DNA of 53,397 nucleotides, taken from Pseudomonadota bacterium (GTDB lineage Bacteria; Pseudomonadota; Gammaproteobacteria; Burkholderiales; Gallionellaceae). The stretch covers positions 1-53,397 of the forward strand of contig JAJZTF010000017.1 of assembly GCA_021821945.1 (NCBI GenBank). The letters run 5' to 3'. How positions within the stretch are numbered: the stretch's first letter is position 1; the number at the start of each line of letters is the position of its first letter. A program made the translations under genes and the position numbers. The notes under the pieces were generated by a model. It was not told the origin of the DNA. It searched no databases and saw only the letters and a list, made by a program, of their open reading frames with translations. Below, piece after piece: positions 46,464-53,397 of this stretch.

Positions 46464-46847
46464 ATGAAACCCGGAACCTGCCCATGCGGCAAGGCGGCGT
46501 ACGAAGCCTGCTGCGGCCGCCACCACGGAGGAATCGCAGCACCTGACGCGGAATCGCTGATGCGCTCGCGCTACAGCGCCTATGTCCTCGAACTCGGGCC
46601 CTATCTGCTTTCCACCTGGCATCCGGACACCAGACCCGCTTCGATAGGCTTCGCCAAAGGCGCGAAATGGCTTGGCCTCGAGATCAGAAGATTCGAAGAG
46701 GCAAAAGACAGTGCGATCGTCGAATTCGTCGCGCGCTGCAGGATAGGCGGAAAGGCGGAGCGCATGCACGAGATAAGCCGCTTCACGCTCATCGACGGAA
46801 AATGGCTCTATGTGGACGGCGAATTTCCGATAAGGCCCGCGTGCTAA
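46464..46847 (+). CDS. YchJ/UPF0225-like SEC-C metal-binding protein
   Basis: The protein has 127 residues. CPCGKAAYEACCGRHH near the start is a SEC-C-type zinc motif, followed by the UPF0225 body (AESLMRSRYSAYV, YLLSTWHPDTRP, EFVARCRIGGKAERMHEISRF, DGKWLYVDG). Its cellular role is not established. The ATG at 46464 is preferred over 46440 because the family begins just before the Cys motif. Confidence 0.87.
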   Translation: MKPGTCPCGKAAYEACCGRHHGGIAAPDAESLMRSRYSAYVLELGPYLLSTWHPDTRPASIGFAKGAKWLGLEIRRFEEAKDSAIVEFVARCRIGGKAERMHEISRFTLIDGKWLYVDGEFPIRPAC

Positions 46848-46857
46848 AATCCTGACC

Positions 46858-47577
46858 ATGAGCAAAATGACCCTCGATCGCATCCTGCAGTCGCAGGGCT
46901 TTGGCACGCGCAAATGGTGCCGCTCCCTGATCGAGAGCGGGGAGGTCGGCATCAGAGGCGTTGCCGCAACCGACCCGGATGCGAAGCTGGAGGCCGAAGG
47001 CCTTGAATTCACCGTGTTCGACGAGGCCTGGAAATACAGGAAACATGTCCATGTCGCGCTCCACAAGCCTTCCGGATTCGAATGCTCGAGAAAGCCTAGC
47101 CATCATCCCGGCGTGCTGACCCTGCTGCCCGAGCAGTTCGCGCTGCGCGGCGTTCAGCCGGTGGGCAGGCTGGATCACGACACGACAGGGCTGCTGCTGA
47201 TGTCGGACGACGGCGCATTCATCCATGCCCAATCGTCGCCCAGGCGCCATGTGCCCAAGGTCTATGTCGCGAACACGCAGGATCCCGTGACCACCGGCCT
47301 GATCGATGCGCTCCTGAAGGGCGTGATGCTGCACGATGAAAAGGCCCCCCTTGCCGCGACAAGCTGCAAAATGGTCGGGGAGCATTCGCTCGAAATCGTC
47401 CTGGAGCAGGGAAAATACCACCAGGTCAAGCGCATGCTGGCTGCGGCCGGCAACCACTGCACCGCGCTTTGCCGCACGAGGATAGGCGGCCTCGATCTCG
47501 ATGGGCTCGAAATCCGGGAGGGCGGGTGGCGCTATCTCGAAGAGGCCGATCTCAGGCTTCTCGAACAGGAAGGATAG
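46858..47577 (+). CDS. rsuA: 16S rRNA pseudouridine(516) synthase
   Basis: The protein has 239 residues. An S4-like N-terminal RNA-binding segment (LDRILQSQGFGTRKWCRSLIESGEV) precedes the RsuA catalytic motif GRLDHDTTGLLLMSDDG with its Asp. The closing GKYHQVKRMLAAAGN is also typical. It follows the YchJ-like gene by ten bases. RluE/F-type specificity cannot be strictly excluded. Confidence 0.9.
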   Translation: MSKMTLDRILQSQGFGTRKWCRSLIESGEVGIRGVAATDPDAKLEAEGLEFTVFDEAWKYRKHVHVALHKPSGFECSRKPSHHPGVLTLLPEQFALRGVQPVGRLDHDTTGLLLMSDDGAFIHAQSSPRRHVPKVYVANTQDPVTTGLIDALLKGVMLHDEKAPLAATSCKMVGEHSLEIVLEQGKYHQVKRMLAAAGNHCTALCRTRIGGLDLDGLEIREGGWRYLEEADLRLLEQEG

Positions 47578-47579
47578 GA

Positions 47580-48476
47580 ATGGCGATACAGTGGTTTCCC
47601 GGACACATGAACTCCGCGCGCAAGAAGGCGGCGGAGACGATGGAGTTCATCGATGTCGTGATCGAGGTCCTGGACGCTCGCGCGCCCGAGGCGAGCACCA
47701 ACCCGATGATCCGCGAGCTGCGCGAGCACAGAAACCGCCCCTGCCTCAAGGTGCTCAACAAGGCTGACCTTGCGGACCCGGAGGCGACCCGGCAGTGGCT
47801 GGATTTCTACAATGCACAGGAAGGAGTTTCGGCAGTCGCATTGAGCTGCAAGAGCGCGTCCGACGCCGCCCGGGTCCCCAGGCTGTGCCAGCCTCTTGCC
47901 CCCCACCGCAACAGCACGCACAAGCCGCTTCGGATGATGATCATGGGCATACCGAATGTCGGCAAGTCCACGCTGATGAACATGCTCTTGAAGCGCCGGG
48001 TTGCCAACGTGGGTGACGAGCCCGCTGTGACCAAGTCGCAGCAGTGCCACAAGCTCAACGACAGCATGACGCTGACCGATTCGCCCGGGCTCATGTGGCC
48101 CAAGATCCAGCACGAGGAGGACGGCTACATGCTGGCCGCGATCCATGCGATAGGGCGCAATGCGGTCTTCGAGGAGGAAGTCGCGATTCATCTCGCAGAC
48201 AGCCTCATCGCCCGCCATCCCGGGAGGCTATACGAACGCTTCGGGATCAGGGAAACGGACGGCGTGGCCGCCCTCGAAGCCATCGCCAGGAGGCGCGGAT
48301 GCCTGCGCGGAAACCGGCTGGACCTGGAAAAGGCGGCGATGATCCTGCTGACGGAATTCCGCTCAGGCAAGCTCGGCAGGATCAGCCTCGAAACCCCGGC
48401 ATCGCGCATCGCGATGATCCGGAAAGATCATGACAGCCCGGAAGAAGGAATTGGACCAGACCCTGAAGTGGAATGA
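47580..48476 (+). CDS. RbgA/YlqF-like circularly permuted ribosome-assembly GTPase
   Basis: The protein has 298 residues. The G motifs are in permuted order: NKAD (G4) precedes GIPNVGKSTLMN (G1) and DSPG (G3). Such GTPases mature the large ribosomal subunit. The start at 47580 is two bases after the rsuA stop. The long open frame before it lies inside rsuA and is rejected. The 3' end overlaps the next gene by 47 bases. Confidence 0.9.
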   Translation: MAIQWFPGHMNSARKKAAETMEFIDVVIEVLDARAPEASTNPMIRELREHRNRPCLKVLNKADLADPEATRQWLDFYNAQEGVSAVALSCKSASDAARVPRLCQPLAPHRNSTHKPLRMMIMGIPNVGKSTLMNMLLKRRVANVGDEPAVTKSQQCHKLNDSMTLTDSPGLMWPKIQHEEDGYMLAAIHAIGRNAVFEEEVAIHLADSLIARHPGRLYERFGIRETDGVAALEAIARRRGCLRGNRLDLEKAAMILLTEFRSGKLGRISLETPASRIAMIRKDHDSPEEGIGPDPEVE

Positions 48477-49581
48477 ATCGGGCTCCGAAATGATCGCCCT
48501 CTGGCGTTCCGAGAGCGGGCATCCTCCGCCAAGACGCGTGGTGGCGGCCGACGACAGCATGAAAGCCGATGCCGCATACCGCCTGGCATGCGAAGGGACG
48601 GCGCTGCTCTGGCGTGGGGACTTCCAGAACGCAAGGCAACTGCTCAACGCGATGGCCAGGCGCGCCGACAGAAGGCCCGTCAAGTCCGCCCCCATGCCAG
48701 AGGGATTCCATCTGCACCGCCTCGCAAGATCGCAGCGCTCGCGCATCCTCTCTATGCTTTTGATCCCCTTCGATCCCGGGCATGTCATCCGGCTTCGCCG
48801 CGCGCCTGACGTGCGCGAGGCATGCCTTGAGGCCCATGGAGAATCCGATCTTCCCTATGTCGCATCCCTGCGCGAGCTGCTCGGCATCATAGGCGCCCAC
48901 GAATGGCGCAAAAAGGGCGTCTTTATCCGCGAGCTCGCCGAGCGCATACATCCGCATTACGGCGTTTTCTCGCCAGTGCGCGGCGAATACCTGGAACTCG
49001 TCGCAAAGGCGCCGCTGCCCGAGGCCTTGAAATCGCATTCAATCGCTTTCGACATAGGGACCGGAACCGGGGTTCTGGCAGCCCTCCTCGCAAAGCGCGG
49101 CATAGCGCGCATCATCGCGACGGATCAGGACGAGAGGGCGCTGGCCTGCGCACGCGAGAACATCTCGGGGATGGGCCTTGAGGAAAAAATCGAACTCGTC
49201 AGGAAAGACCTATTCCCCGAAGGCCGGGCTTCACTGATCGTCTGCAATCCCCCATGGGTGCCCGCGCGGCCGAGCTCTGCACTCGAGCATGCGGTATACG
49301 ATCCGGAAAGCCGCATGCTGAAGGGATACCTTGAAGGACTTGCATCCCATCTCGAGGAGAAGGGAGAGGGCTGGCTGATCCTCTCGGATCTGGCCGAACA
49401 CCTCAAGCTTCGCGAAAGATCGGAACTGCTCGCGATGATCGAGAACGCGGGGCTGGCCGTTTTCGGAAAACTGGACGCGAGGCCGCATCACCCCAAGGTC
49501 GGCGACACTGCGGATGCGCTCCACGAAGCGCGCAGGCTTGAAGTCACTTCGCTGTGGCGGCTTGGGCTGCGTCCACGTTGA
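48430..49581 (+). CDS. Class I SAM-dependent methyltransferase with an NPPW motif
   Basis: The protein has 383 residues. The C-terminal Rossmann domain has FDIGTGTGVLAALLA and CNPPWVPARP; NPPW/NPPY-type motifs methylate amides or exocyclic amines (compare PrmB/PrmC). The N-terminal ~170 residues (DAAYRLACEGTALLWRGDFQNARQLL) form a family-specific region of unknown role. ATG 48430 gives a 47-base overlap with the GTPase gene; ATG 48490 (MIALWRSE) is a plausible alternative start. The 3' end overlaps the convergent amidotransferase gene by 38 bases. Confidence 0.83.
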   Translation: MTARKKELDQTLKWNESGSEMIALWRSESGHPPPRRVVAADDSMKADAAYRLACEGTALLWRGDFQNARQLLNAMARRADRRPVKSAPMPEGFHLHRLARSQRSRILSMLLIPFDPGHVIRLRRAPDVREACLEAHGESDLPYVASLRELLGIIGAHEWRKKGVFIRELAERIHPHYGVFSPVRGEYLELVAKAPLPEALKSHSIAFDIGTGTGVLAALLAKRGIARIIATDQDERALACARENISGMGLEEKIELVRKDLFPEGRASLIVCNPPWVPARPSSALEHAVYDPESRMLKGYLEGLASHLEEKGEGWLILSDLAEHLKLRERSELLAMIENAGLAVFGKLDARPHHPKVGDTADALHEARRLEVTSLWRLGLRPR

Positions 49582-51337
49582 CCTGCAGCCACCATTCGAG
49601 AAGCGCCAGATGCCAGAGCTTGCTTCCCTGAATGCGGGTCAGATGAGACTCTGGATCAGCGAGCAGCTTTTCGACATAGCTTCTCCTGTAAAGCCCGCGC
49701 TTCACGCAGGCATCGGACTCCAGTATGCCGCGTATCCTATCCAGAAAATCCCCCCGCACGCGCTTCAAAGCGGGCACCGGAAAATACCCCTTTGCCCTGT
49801 CTATCACCGCATCGGGTATCAGCCCTCTGGCGACCGCCTTGAGCGGAAGCTTTCCTCCCTCCTTGAGCTTCAATGAAGGGGGCATCTTCGCGGCGAGCTC
49901 GACCAGCTCGTGGTCGAGAAACGGCACGCGCGCCTCGAGGCCCCATGCCATGGTCATGTTGTCCACCCGCTTCACGGGATCGTCCACCATCAGGCGCGTG
50001 ATGTCGAGCCTGAAGACGCGGTCCAGGAATTCATCCGCGCCCGACTTGTCGAACTGCTCCGAGACCCATGCGCCCGTGACATCCGGAACCGAATACCCGT
50101 CCGTCATCATCTCGAGATATTCTTCGTGGTCCCTGTCGAAATAATGTCTTGCAAAGCGCTCGAGCGGCGTCCCCTTTTCTTCCTCCATGCGCGGATACCA
50201 GAAGTATCCGCCGAAGACCTCGTCCGCCCCCTGCCCTGCCAGCACGACCTTCACCTCCCTCGATACGCGCTCGCCCAGGAGATAGAATGCGGTGACGTCA
50301 TAGCTTGCCATCGGCTCGGACATCTCGCGTATCGCATCCGGCAGGCGCTTTAGCATCTCTGAATTGGGCACCGCGAACTTGTGGTGCCTGGTCTTGAATG
50401 TCCCGGCGATCAGGTCAGAATACTCGAACTCGTCCGCCACTTCCCCCGCCACCTCCTCGAATCCGATCGAGAAGGTATTGAGCTCGTCCACATGGTCTGC
50501 GAGCAGGCCCACGAGCAGACTCGAATCGAGGCCGCCAGAAAGCAGTATGCCGACGGGCACGTCGGAGGCCAGCCTGTGGCGCTCGACTGCGCGTTGAAGC
50601 ACCATGCGGGTCGCAGCGATCCAGTCCTGTTCGGAAAGCGCTTGTTCCGGTCTCGTCGCATCGAGATGCCAGTAACAGCGCTGGACGACTTCGCCTGTCT
50701 CCAGAAATTTCATCGTGTGCGCCGGCGGCAGTTTCCTTATGCCTTTCAATATCGTGCGGGGGGCCGGGACGACGCCGTGCAGCGTGAAGTGCTGATGCAG
50801 CGCGACCGGGTCGAGACTCGTGTCCACGCCGCCTCCCGCGAGCAGCGCCTGGGGGGTCGAGGCGAAGCGCAGCCTGTCATCGTCCAGCGTGTGATAAAGA
50901 GGCTTGATGCCCAGCCTGTCGCGCGCAAGAAACAGGGATTTCTCCCTCACGTCCCAGATCGCGAAGGCGAACATGCCGTAGAAGCGCTGCACGCAATTTT
51001 CGCCCCATGCGTGGTAGGCCTTGATGATCACCTCCGAGTCGCCGGTCGAGAAGAACTCGTATCCCATTGCGGATAGCTCCTCCCTCAGCTCGCGGTAATT
51101 GTAGATCGTGCCATTGAACACGAGCGCGAGCTGCAGCACCGGATCGACCATGGGCTGGTCGGCATGCGAGCTCAGGTCTATGATGGAGAGCCTACGGTGG
51201 CCGAAGGCCAGGGAGCCGTCGCTGTAATAGCCCTCGTGATCGGGCCCGCGCAGCGCAAGCCTCTCCGTCATGCGCCGCAGGGCTTCCATGTCGGGCGAGC
51301 CCCCGTCCAAGCGCAACTCACCACAGATTCCACACAT
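49544..51337 (-). CDS. AsnB-family amidotransferase, closest to AsnO (N-acetylglutaminylglutamine amide synthesis)
   Basis: The protein has 597 residues. Cys2 (MCGICGE) is the glutaminase nucleophile and RGPDHEGYY and FNGTIYNYRELREEL follow; the synthase half carries the PP-loop LLSGGLDSSLLVGLL and GQGADEVFGGY. The run of features (LLAGGGVDTS, HGVVPAPRTILKGIRKLPPAH, EFEYSDLIA) matches the AsnO group that amidates N-acetylglutaminylglutamine, an osmoprotectant, as recalled. The usual partner gene ngg is not in the window, so ordinary asparagine synthase remains possible. The ORF is intact and ends 38 bases inside the convergent methyltransferase gene. Confidence 0.85.
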   Translation of the reverse strand: MCGICGELRLDGGSPDMEALRRMTERLALRGPDHEGYYSDGSLAFGHRRLSIIDLSSHADQPMVDPVLQLALVFNGTIYNYRELREELSAMGYEFFSTGDSEVIIKAYHAWGENCVQRFYGMFAFAIWDVREKSLFLARDRLGIKPLYHTLDDDRLRFASTPQALLAGGGVDTSLDPVALHQHFTLHGVVPAPRTILKGIRKLPPAHTMKFLETGEVVQRCYWHLDATRPEQALSEQDWIAATRMVLQRAVERHRLASDVPVGILLSGGLDSSLLVGLLADHVDELNTFSIGFEEVAGEVADEFEYSDLIAGTFKTRHHKFAVPNSEMLKRLPDAIREMSEPMASYDVTAFYLLGERVSREVKVVLAGQGADEVFGGYFWYPRMEEEKGTPLERFARHYFDRDHEEYLEMMTDGYSVPDVTGAWVSEQFDKSGADEFLDRVFRLDITRLMVDDPVKRVDNMTMAWGLEARVPFLDHELVELAAKMPPSLKLKEGGKLPLKAVARGLIPDAVIDRAKGYFPVPALKRVRGDFLDRIRGILESDACVKRGLYRRSYVEKLLADPESHLTRIQGSKLWHLALLEWWLQVNVDAAQAATAK

Positions 51338-51395
51338 GCAAGGCTCCAGTCGGTTTCGATGCGCGATTATCGCCGATGGAGGCGCATCGGGCCAG

Positions 51396-51659
51396 TCAGC
51401 GCCCGCCGAAAAGCTCGTCCAATGGATTGCCCGAAGCCTTGGCCTTTCCCGAAATCAGCCTTGACGGGTATTCCTCTTCTATATTGTCGCGATAGAAGCT
51501 CCACGCGGAACCGGAAGTGGAAAACCTCTGCCACAGATCGCTCCCCACGTTCGAGTATTCGAACGCGCTGCCGTCGTCCAGCCTGACTTCCAGGGTTCTG
51601 GACCTTGCATCGTAGCCTATTTCGCAAAGCCTCCCCGAGCTGACCCTCTTCCTCTCCAT
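51396..51659 (-). CDS. Small KTSC-domain protein
   Basis: The protein has 87 residues. The pattern RVSSGRLCEIGYDARSRTLE, FEYSNVG and SGSAWSFYRDNI fits the KTSC domain, found alone or at the end of lysyl-tRNA synthetases; its role is not known. The gene lies seven bases after the cNMP-binding gene. The start at 51659 has no strong Shine-Dalgarno sequence. Confidence 0.7.
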   Translation of the reverse strand: MERKRVSSGRLCEIGYDARSRTLEVRLDDGSAFEYSNVGSDLWQRFSTSGSAWSFYRDNIEEEYPSRLISGKAKASGNPLDELFGGR

Positions 51660-51666
51660 GGGTCTG

Positions 51667-52152
51667 TCAGTAGCGCCCGTGGGTCTTGTGTATGTAGTTG
51701 GTGAGCGCCTGGGTTTCCTGGTTCATCCTCATCAGGTTGGAATGAGTGACCCTGAAGAGGGCGCGCATCACCTTGTAGGCCAGGAGCGGCTGCTCGTTCA
51801 CCACCGTGTCGAAAGCCTCCGGTGTCAGCGTATACACCGTGGCATCGCCGATCGCGCGCAGCGTCGCCTTGCGCGGCGTCTTGTCGACGAATGCCCGCGT
51901 GCCCGCGCACTCGCCCTGTATCATCGTGTAGACCAGATTCTCCCTGCCGTCCGCACCCCTGCTGATCACCCCGAGCTTGCCGCCCGCCAGGATGTAAAGG
52001 GTCTGATCCGCATCCCCTTCGCTGACGAGAAGCTCGCCATCCTTCAAATGCCTCACTCCCATCTTCGAGGTCAGCTTCTTCATCTCCTCCTCGCTGATTC
52101 CCGCGCACACCGATGATGTGCCGATCAGTCTGAAGTCTGCTGCTTCTTCCAT
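51667..52152 (-). CDS. Cyclic nucleotide-binding domain protein (Crp-like, no HTH)
   Basis: The protein has 161 residues and is a single cNMP-binding beta-roll (GELLVSEGDADQTLYILAGGKLGVISRG, GECAGTRAFVDKTPRKATLRAIG). Unlike Crp it has no DNA-binding helix-turn-helix, so it probably works through protein contacts. It follows the chemoreceptor gene on the same strand after 51 bases. Confidence 0.88.
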   Translation of the reverse strand: MEEAADFRLIGTSSVCAGISEEEMKKLTSKMGVRHLKDGELLVSEGDADQTLYILAGGKLGVISRGADGRENLVYTMIQGECAGTRAFVDKTPRKATLRAIGDATVYTLTPEAFDTVVNEQPLLAYKVMRALFRVTHSNLMRMNQETQALTNYIHKTHGRY

Positions 52153-52203
52153 TTAGGGCTCCCTTTCAAGTTTTTGAAAATCCGAATCGCCTGCGCTGCA
52201 AAA

Positions 52204-53397
52204 TCAGAATTCTTCCCATTCCCCGTCATCGTCGGCGGCTTTCTTTCTGGGCTTCTGTGGAACGGGCGCCCTGCGCACGGGATGGGGTGCCGGCCTTGCC
52301 GCTATCCTGGCCTGCACCGGCTTCTGTTCCTGGCCCAGCCTGAACACGGAAACAGACTGACTCAGATTGTCCGCCTGTTCCTGCAGCGATTCCGCGGCAG
52401 CAGCTGCCTCCTCGACGAGCGCCGCATTCTGCTGAGTCACCTCGTCCATCTGTGTGACCGCCCCGTTGATCTGCTCAATCCCTGCGCTCTGCTCGATGGA
52501 TGCGGCGGAGATTTCGGCCATGATGTCCGTCACCCGCTTGACCGAGCTCACGATCTCGCCCATGGTCTTGCCCGCCTCCTCGACCAGCCGGGTCCCTCCT
52601 TCGACCCTGCTCACCGAATCCGAGATCAGCTGCTTGATTTCCTTCGCCGCCGCAGCCGAGCGCTGCGCGAGGTTGCGCACCTCCGATGCGACCACTGCGA
52701 ATCCCCGGCCCTGCTCTCCCGCCCTGGCCGCCTCGACCGCGGCGTTGAGCGCAAGGATGTTGGTCTGGAAGGCGATGCCGTCTATCACCGAGATGATGTC
52801 GACGATCTTGCGGGAAGCCTCGTTGATGCCGGACATGGTGTTCACCACTTCCCCGACGACCTCGCCTCCCTTGACCGCAATGCTGGATGCCGCGACCGCC
52901 ATCTGATTGGCCTGCTTCGCATTCTCGGCATTCTGCTTGACCGTGGACGAGAGCTCCTCCATGCTGGACGCGGTCTCCTCGAGGCTCGATGCCTGCTCTT
53001 CGGTGCGCTGCGAGAGATTGCTGTTGCCGGCCGCGATTTCGCCCGCCGCGTTCGTGATGAGATCGACCGCCTCCGTGATCTTCCCTATGATCTCCCTCAG
53101 GTTGTCTATCGTGCCGATGACGGCATCGCGCAGCACCGCGAATTCGCCGGTGAACCGGCCTTCCATCGTCTGGGTCAGGTCGCCCTTGGCGATCAGCTCC
53201 ATCACTCGCCGGGTCTCCTTGAGCACGGCCTCGACCTCGAGCTGATATTTCTTCTGGGCGGTGATGTCGGCCGCATACTTCACGACCTTGTATGGCCTGC
53301 CGTTGGGATCGAGTATCGGATTGTACGAGGCCTGTATCCAGACTTCATTCCCGCTCTTCGTGATGCGCTTGTATTCACCGGCGTCGTATTCGCCGCG
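52204..53397 (-). CDS. Methyl-accepting chemotaxis protein with PAS domain (5' end beyond the window)
   Basis: The visible 397 residues start within a PAS/PAC domain ([22 protein letters not shown]...DITAQKK), followed by a HAMP-like linker and the conserved signalling domain whose tip carries [32 protein letters not shown]. The C-terminus has a basic Pro-rich linker and ends EWEEF, resembling the NWETF-type pentapeptide that tethers CheR/CheB. No membrane segment is seen in the visible part. The reading frame is open to the window edge; the GTG at 53283 is internal to the PAS domain and not the true start. Confidence 0.93.
   Translation of the reverse strand, partial: RGEYDAGEYKRITKSGNEVWIQASYNPILDPNGRPYKVVKYAADITAQKKYQLEVEAVLKETRRVMELIAKGDLTQTMEGRFTGEFAVLRDAVIGTIDNLREIIGKITEAVDLITNAAGEIAAGNSNLSQRTEEQASSLEETASSMEELSSTVKQNAENAKQANQMAVAASSIAVKGGEVVGEVVNTMSGINEASRKIVDIISVIDGIAFQTNILALNAAVEAARAGEQGRGFAVVASEVRNLAQRSAAAAKEIKQLISDSVSRVEGGTRLVEEAGKTMGEIVSSVKRVTDIMAEISAASIEQSAGIEQINGAVTQMDEVTQQNAALVEEAAAAAESLQEQADNLSQSVSVFRLGQEQKPVQARIAARPAPHPVRRAPVPQKPRKKAADDDGEWEEF

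Noticed and set aside
1..53397. CRISPR arrays, rRNA genes, prophage or insertion sequences
   Set aside because: No regularly spaced repeats, rRNA stretches, transposase or phage structural genes were seen on either strand.

Overview
The window looks like the chromosome of a Gram-negative betaproteobacterium, most plausibly in or near the Nitrosomonadales/Gallionellaceae. The evidence is outer-membrane LPS assembly genes (lptD, surA), a glutamyl-tRNA reductase (C5) haem pathway, an AmgK/MurU cell-wall recycling pair, UmuDC-type SOS genes and a LytTR regulator/kinase pair beside argH. The species is an inference from gene content; no rRNA is present. Flank genes are GC-rich and, by eye, use ATA (Ile) and AGG (Arg) freely. 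The central sugar cluster is AT-richer and does not share that habit.

Layout. Positions 1-10 kb are signalling and repair: a damaged multi-PAS sensor, tRNA-Val(CAC), a UmuD-like protease gene, a umuC interrupted by one amber codon, a GAF-PAS-GGDEF-EAL c-di-GMP protein, a small outer-membrane barrel protein, a membrane GGDEF protein, and a LytTR response regulator with its histidine kinase. Positions 11-12.4 kb hold argH, which converges on grxD. From 31.1 kb down to 12.5 kb on the minus strand runs a long, tightly packed gene series, most of it a surface-polysaccharide (O-antigen-like) locus. It contains a GDP-colitose-type module (gmd, colC-like, colD), a CDP-sugar module (rfbF, rfbG, a 3,5-epimerase-like gene, a C-methyltransferase), a sugar aminotransferase with a hexapeptide acyltransferase, a CmcI-type O-methyltransferase/hydroxylase, a Wzx flippase, four glycosyltransferases (one GT11) and two sugar epimerases. 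The series continues through overlapping start/stop codons into an EI24 membrane protein and prmC, then grxD. A MarR-type EPS-associated regulator (31.2-31.5 kb) sits at its head.

Positions 31.6-41.2 kb hold the classical lptD-surA-pdxA-ksgA operon on minus, diverging from amgK-murU-pepP-ubiH on plus. Positions 41.2-46.4 kb hold hemA-prfA-prlC-xthA on minus. Positions 46.4-49.6 kb carry a YchJ-like protein, an RsuA pseudouridine synthase, an RbgA-like GTPase and a methyltransferase on plus. Positions 49.5-53.4 kb carry an AsnO-like amidotransferase, a KTSC-domain protein, a cyclic-nucleotide-binding protein and a chemoreceptor that runs off the window, all on minus.

How it fits together. The sugar locus appears to make at least two unusual deoxysugars: GDP-colitose, and a CDP-linked 6-deoxysugar that is probably epimerised and C-methylated. 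One 4-keto sugar is probably also aminated and acylated. These would be assembled with the glycosyltransferases and Wzx into a surface glycan, while lptD/surA export the finished LPS. The most interesting signals are the non-canonical CDP-sugar branch, the colitose module with a GT11 enzyme, the transfer of prmC-grxD away from hemA-prfA onto the tail of the polysaccharide operon, two damaged genes (PAS sensor and umuC), and several unexplained perfect dyads in promoter regions.
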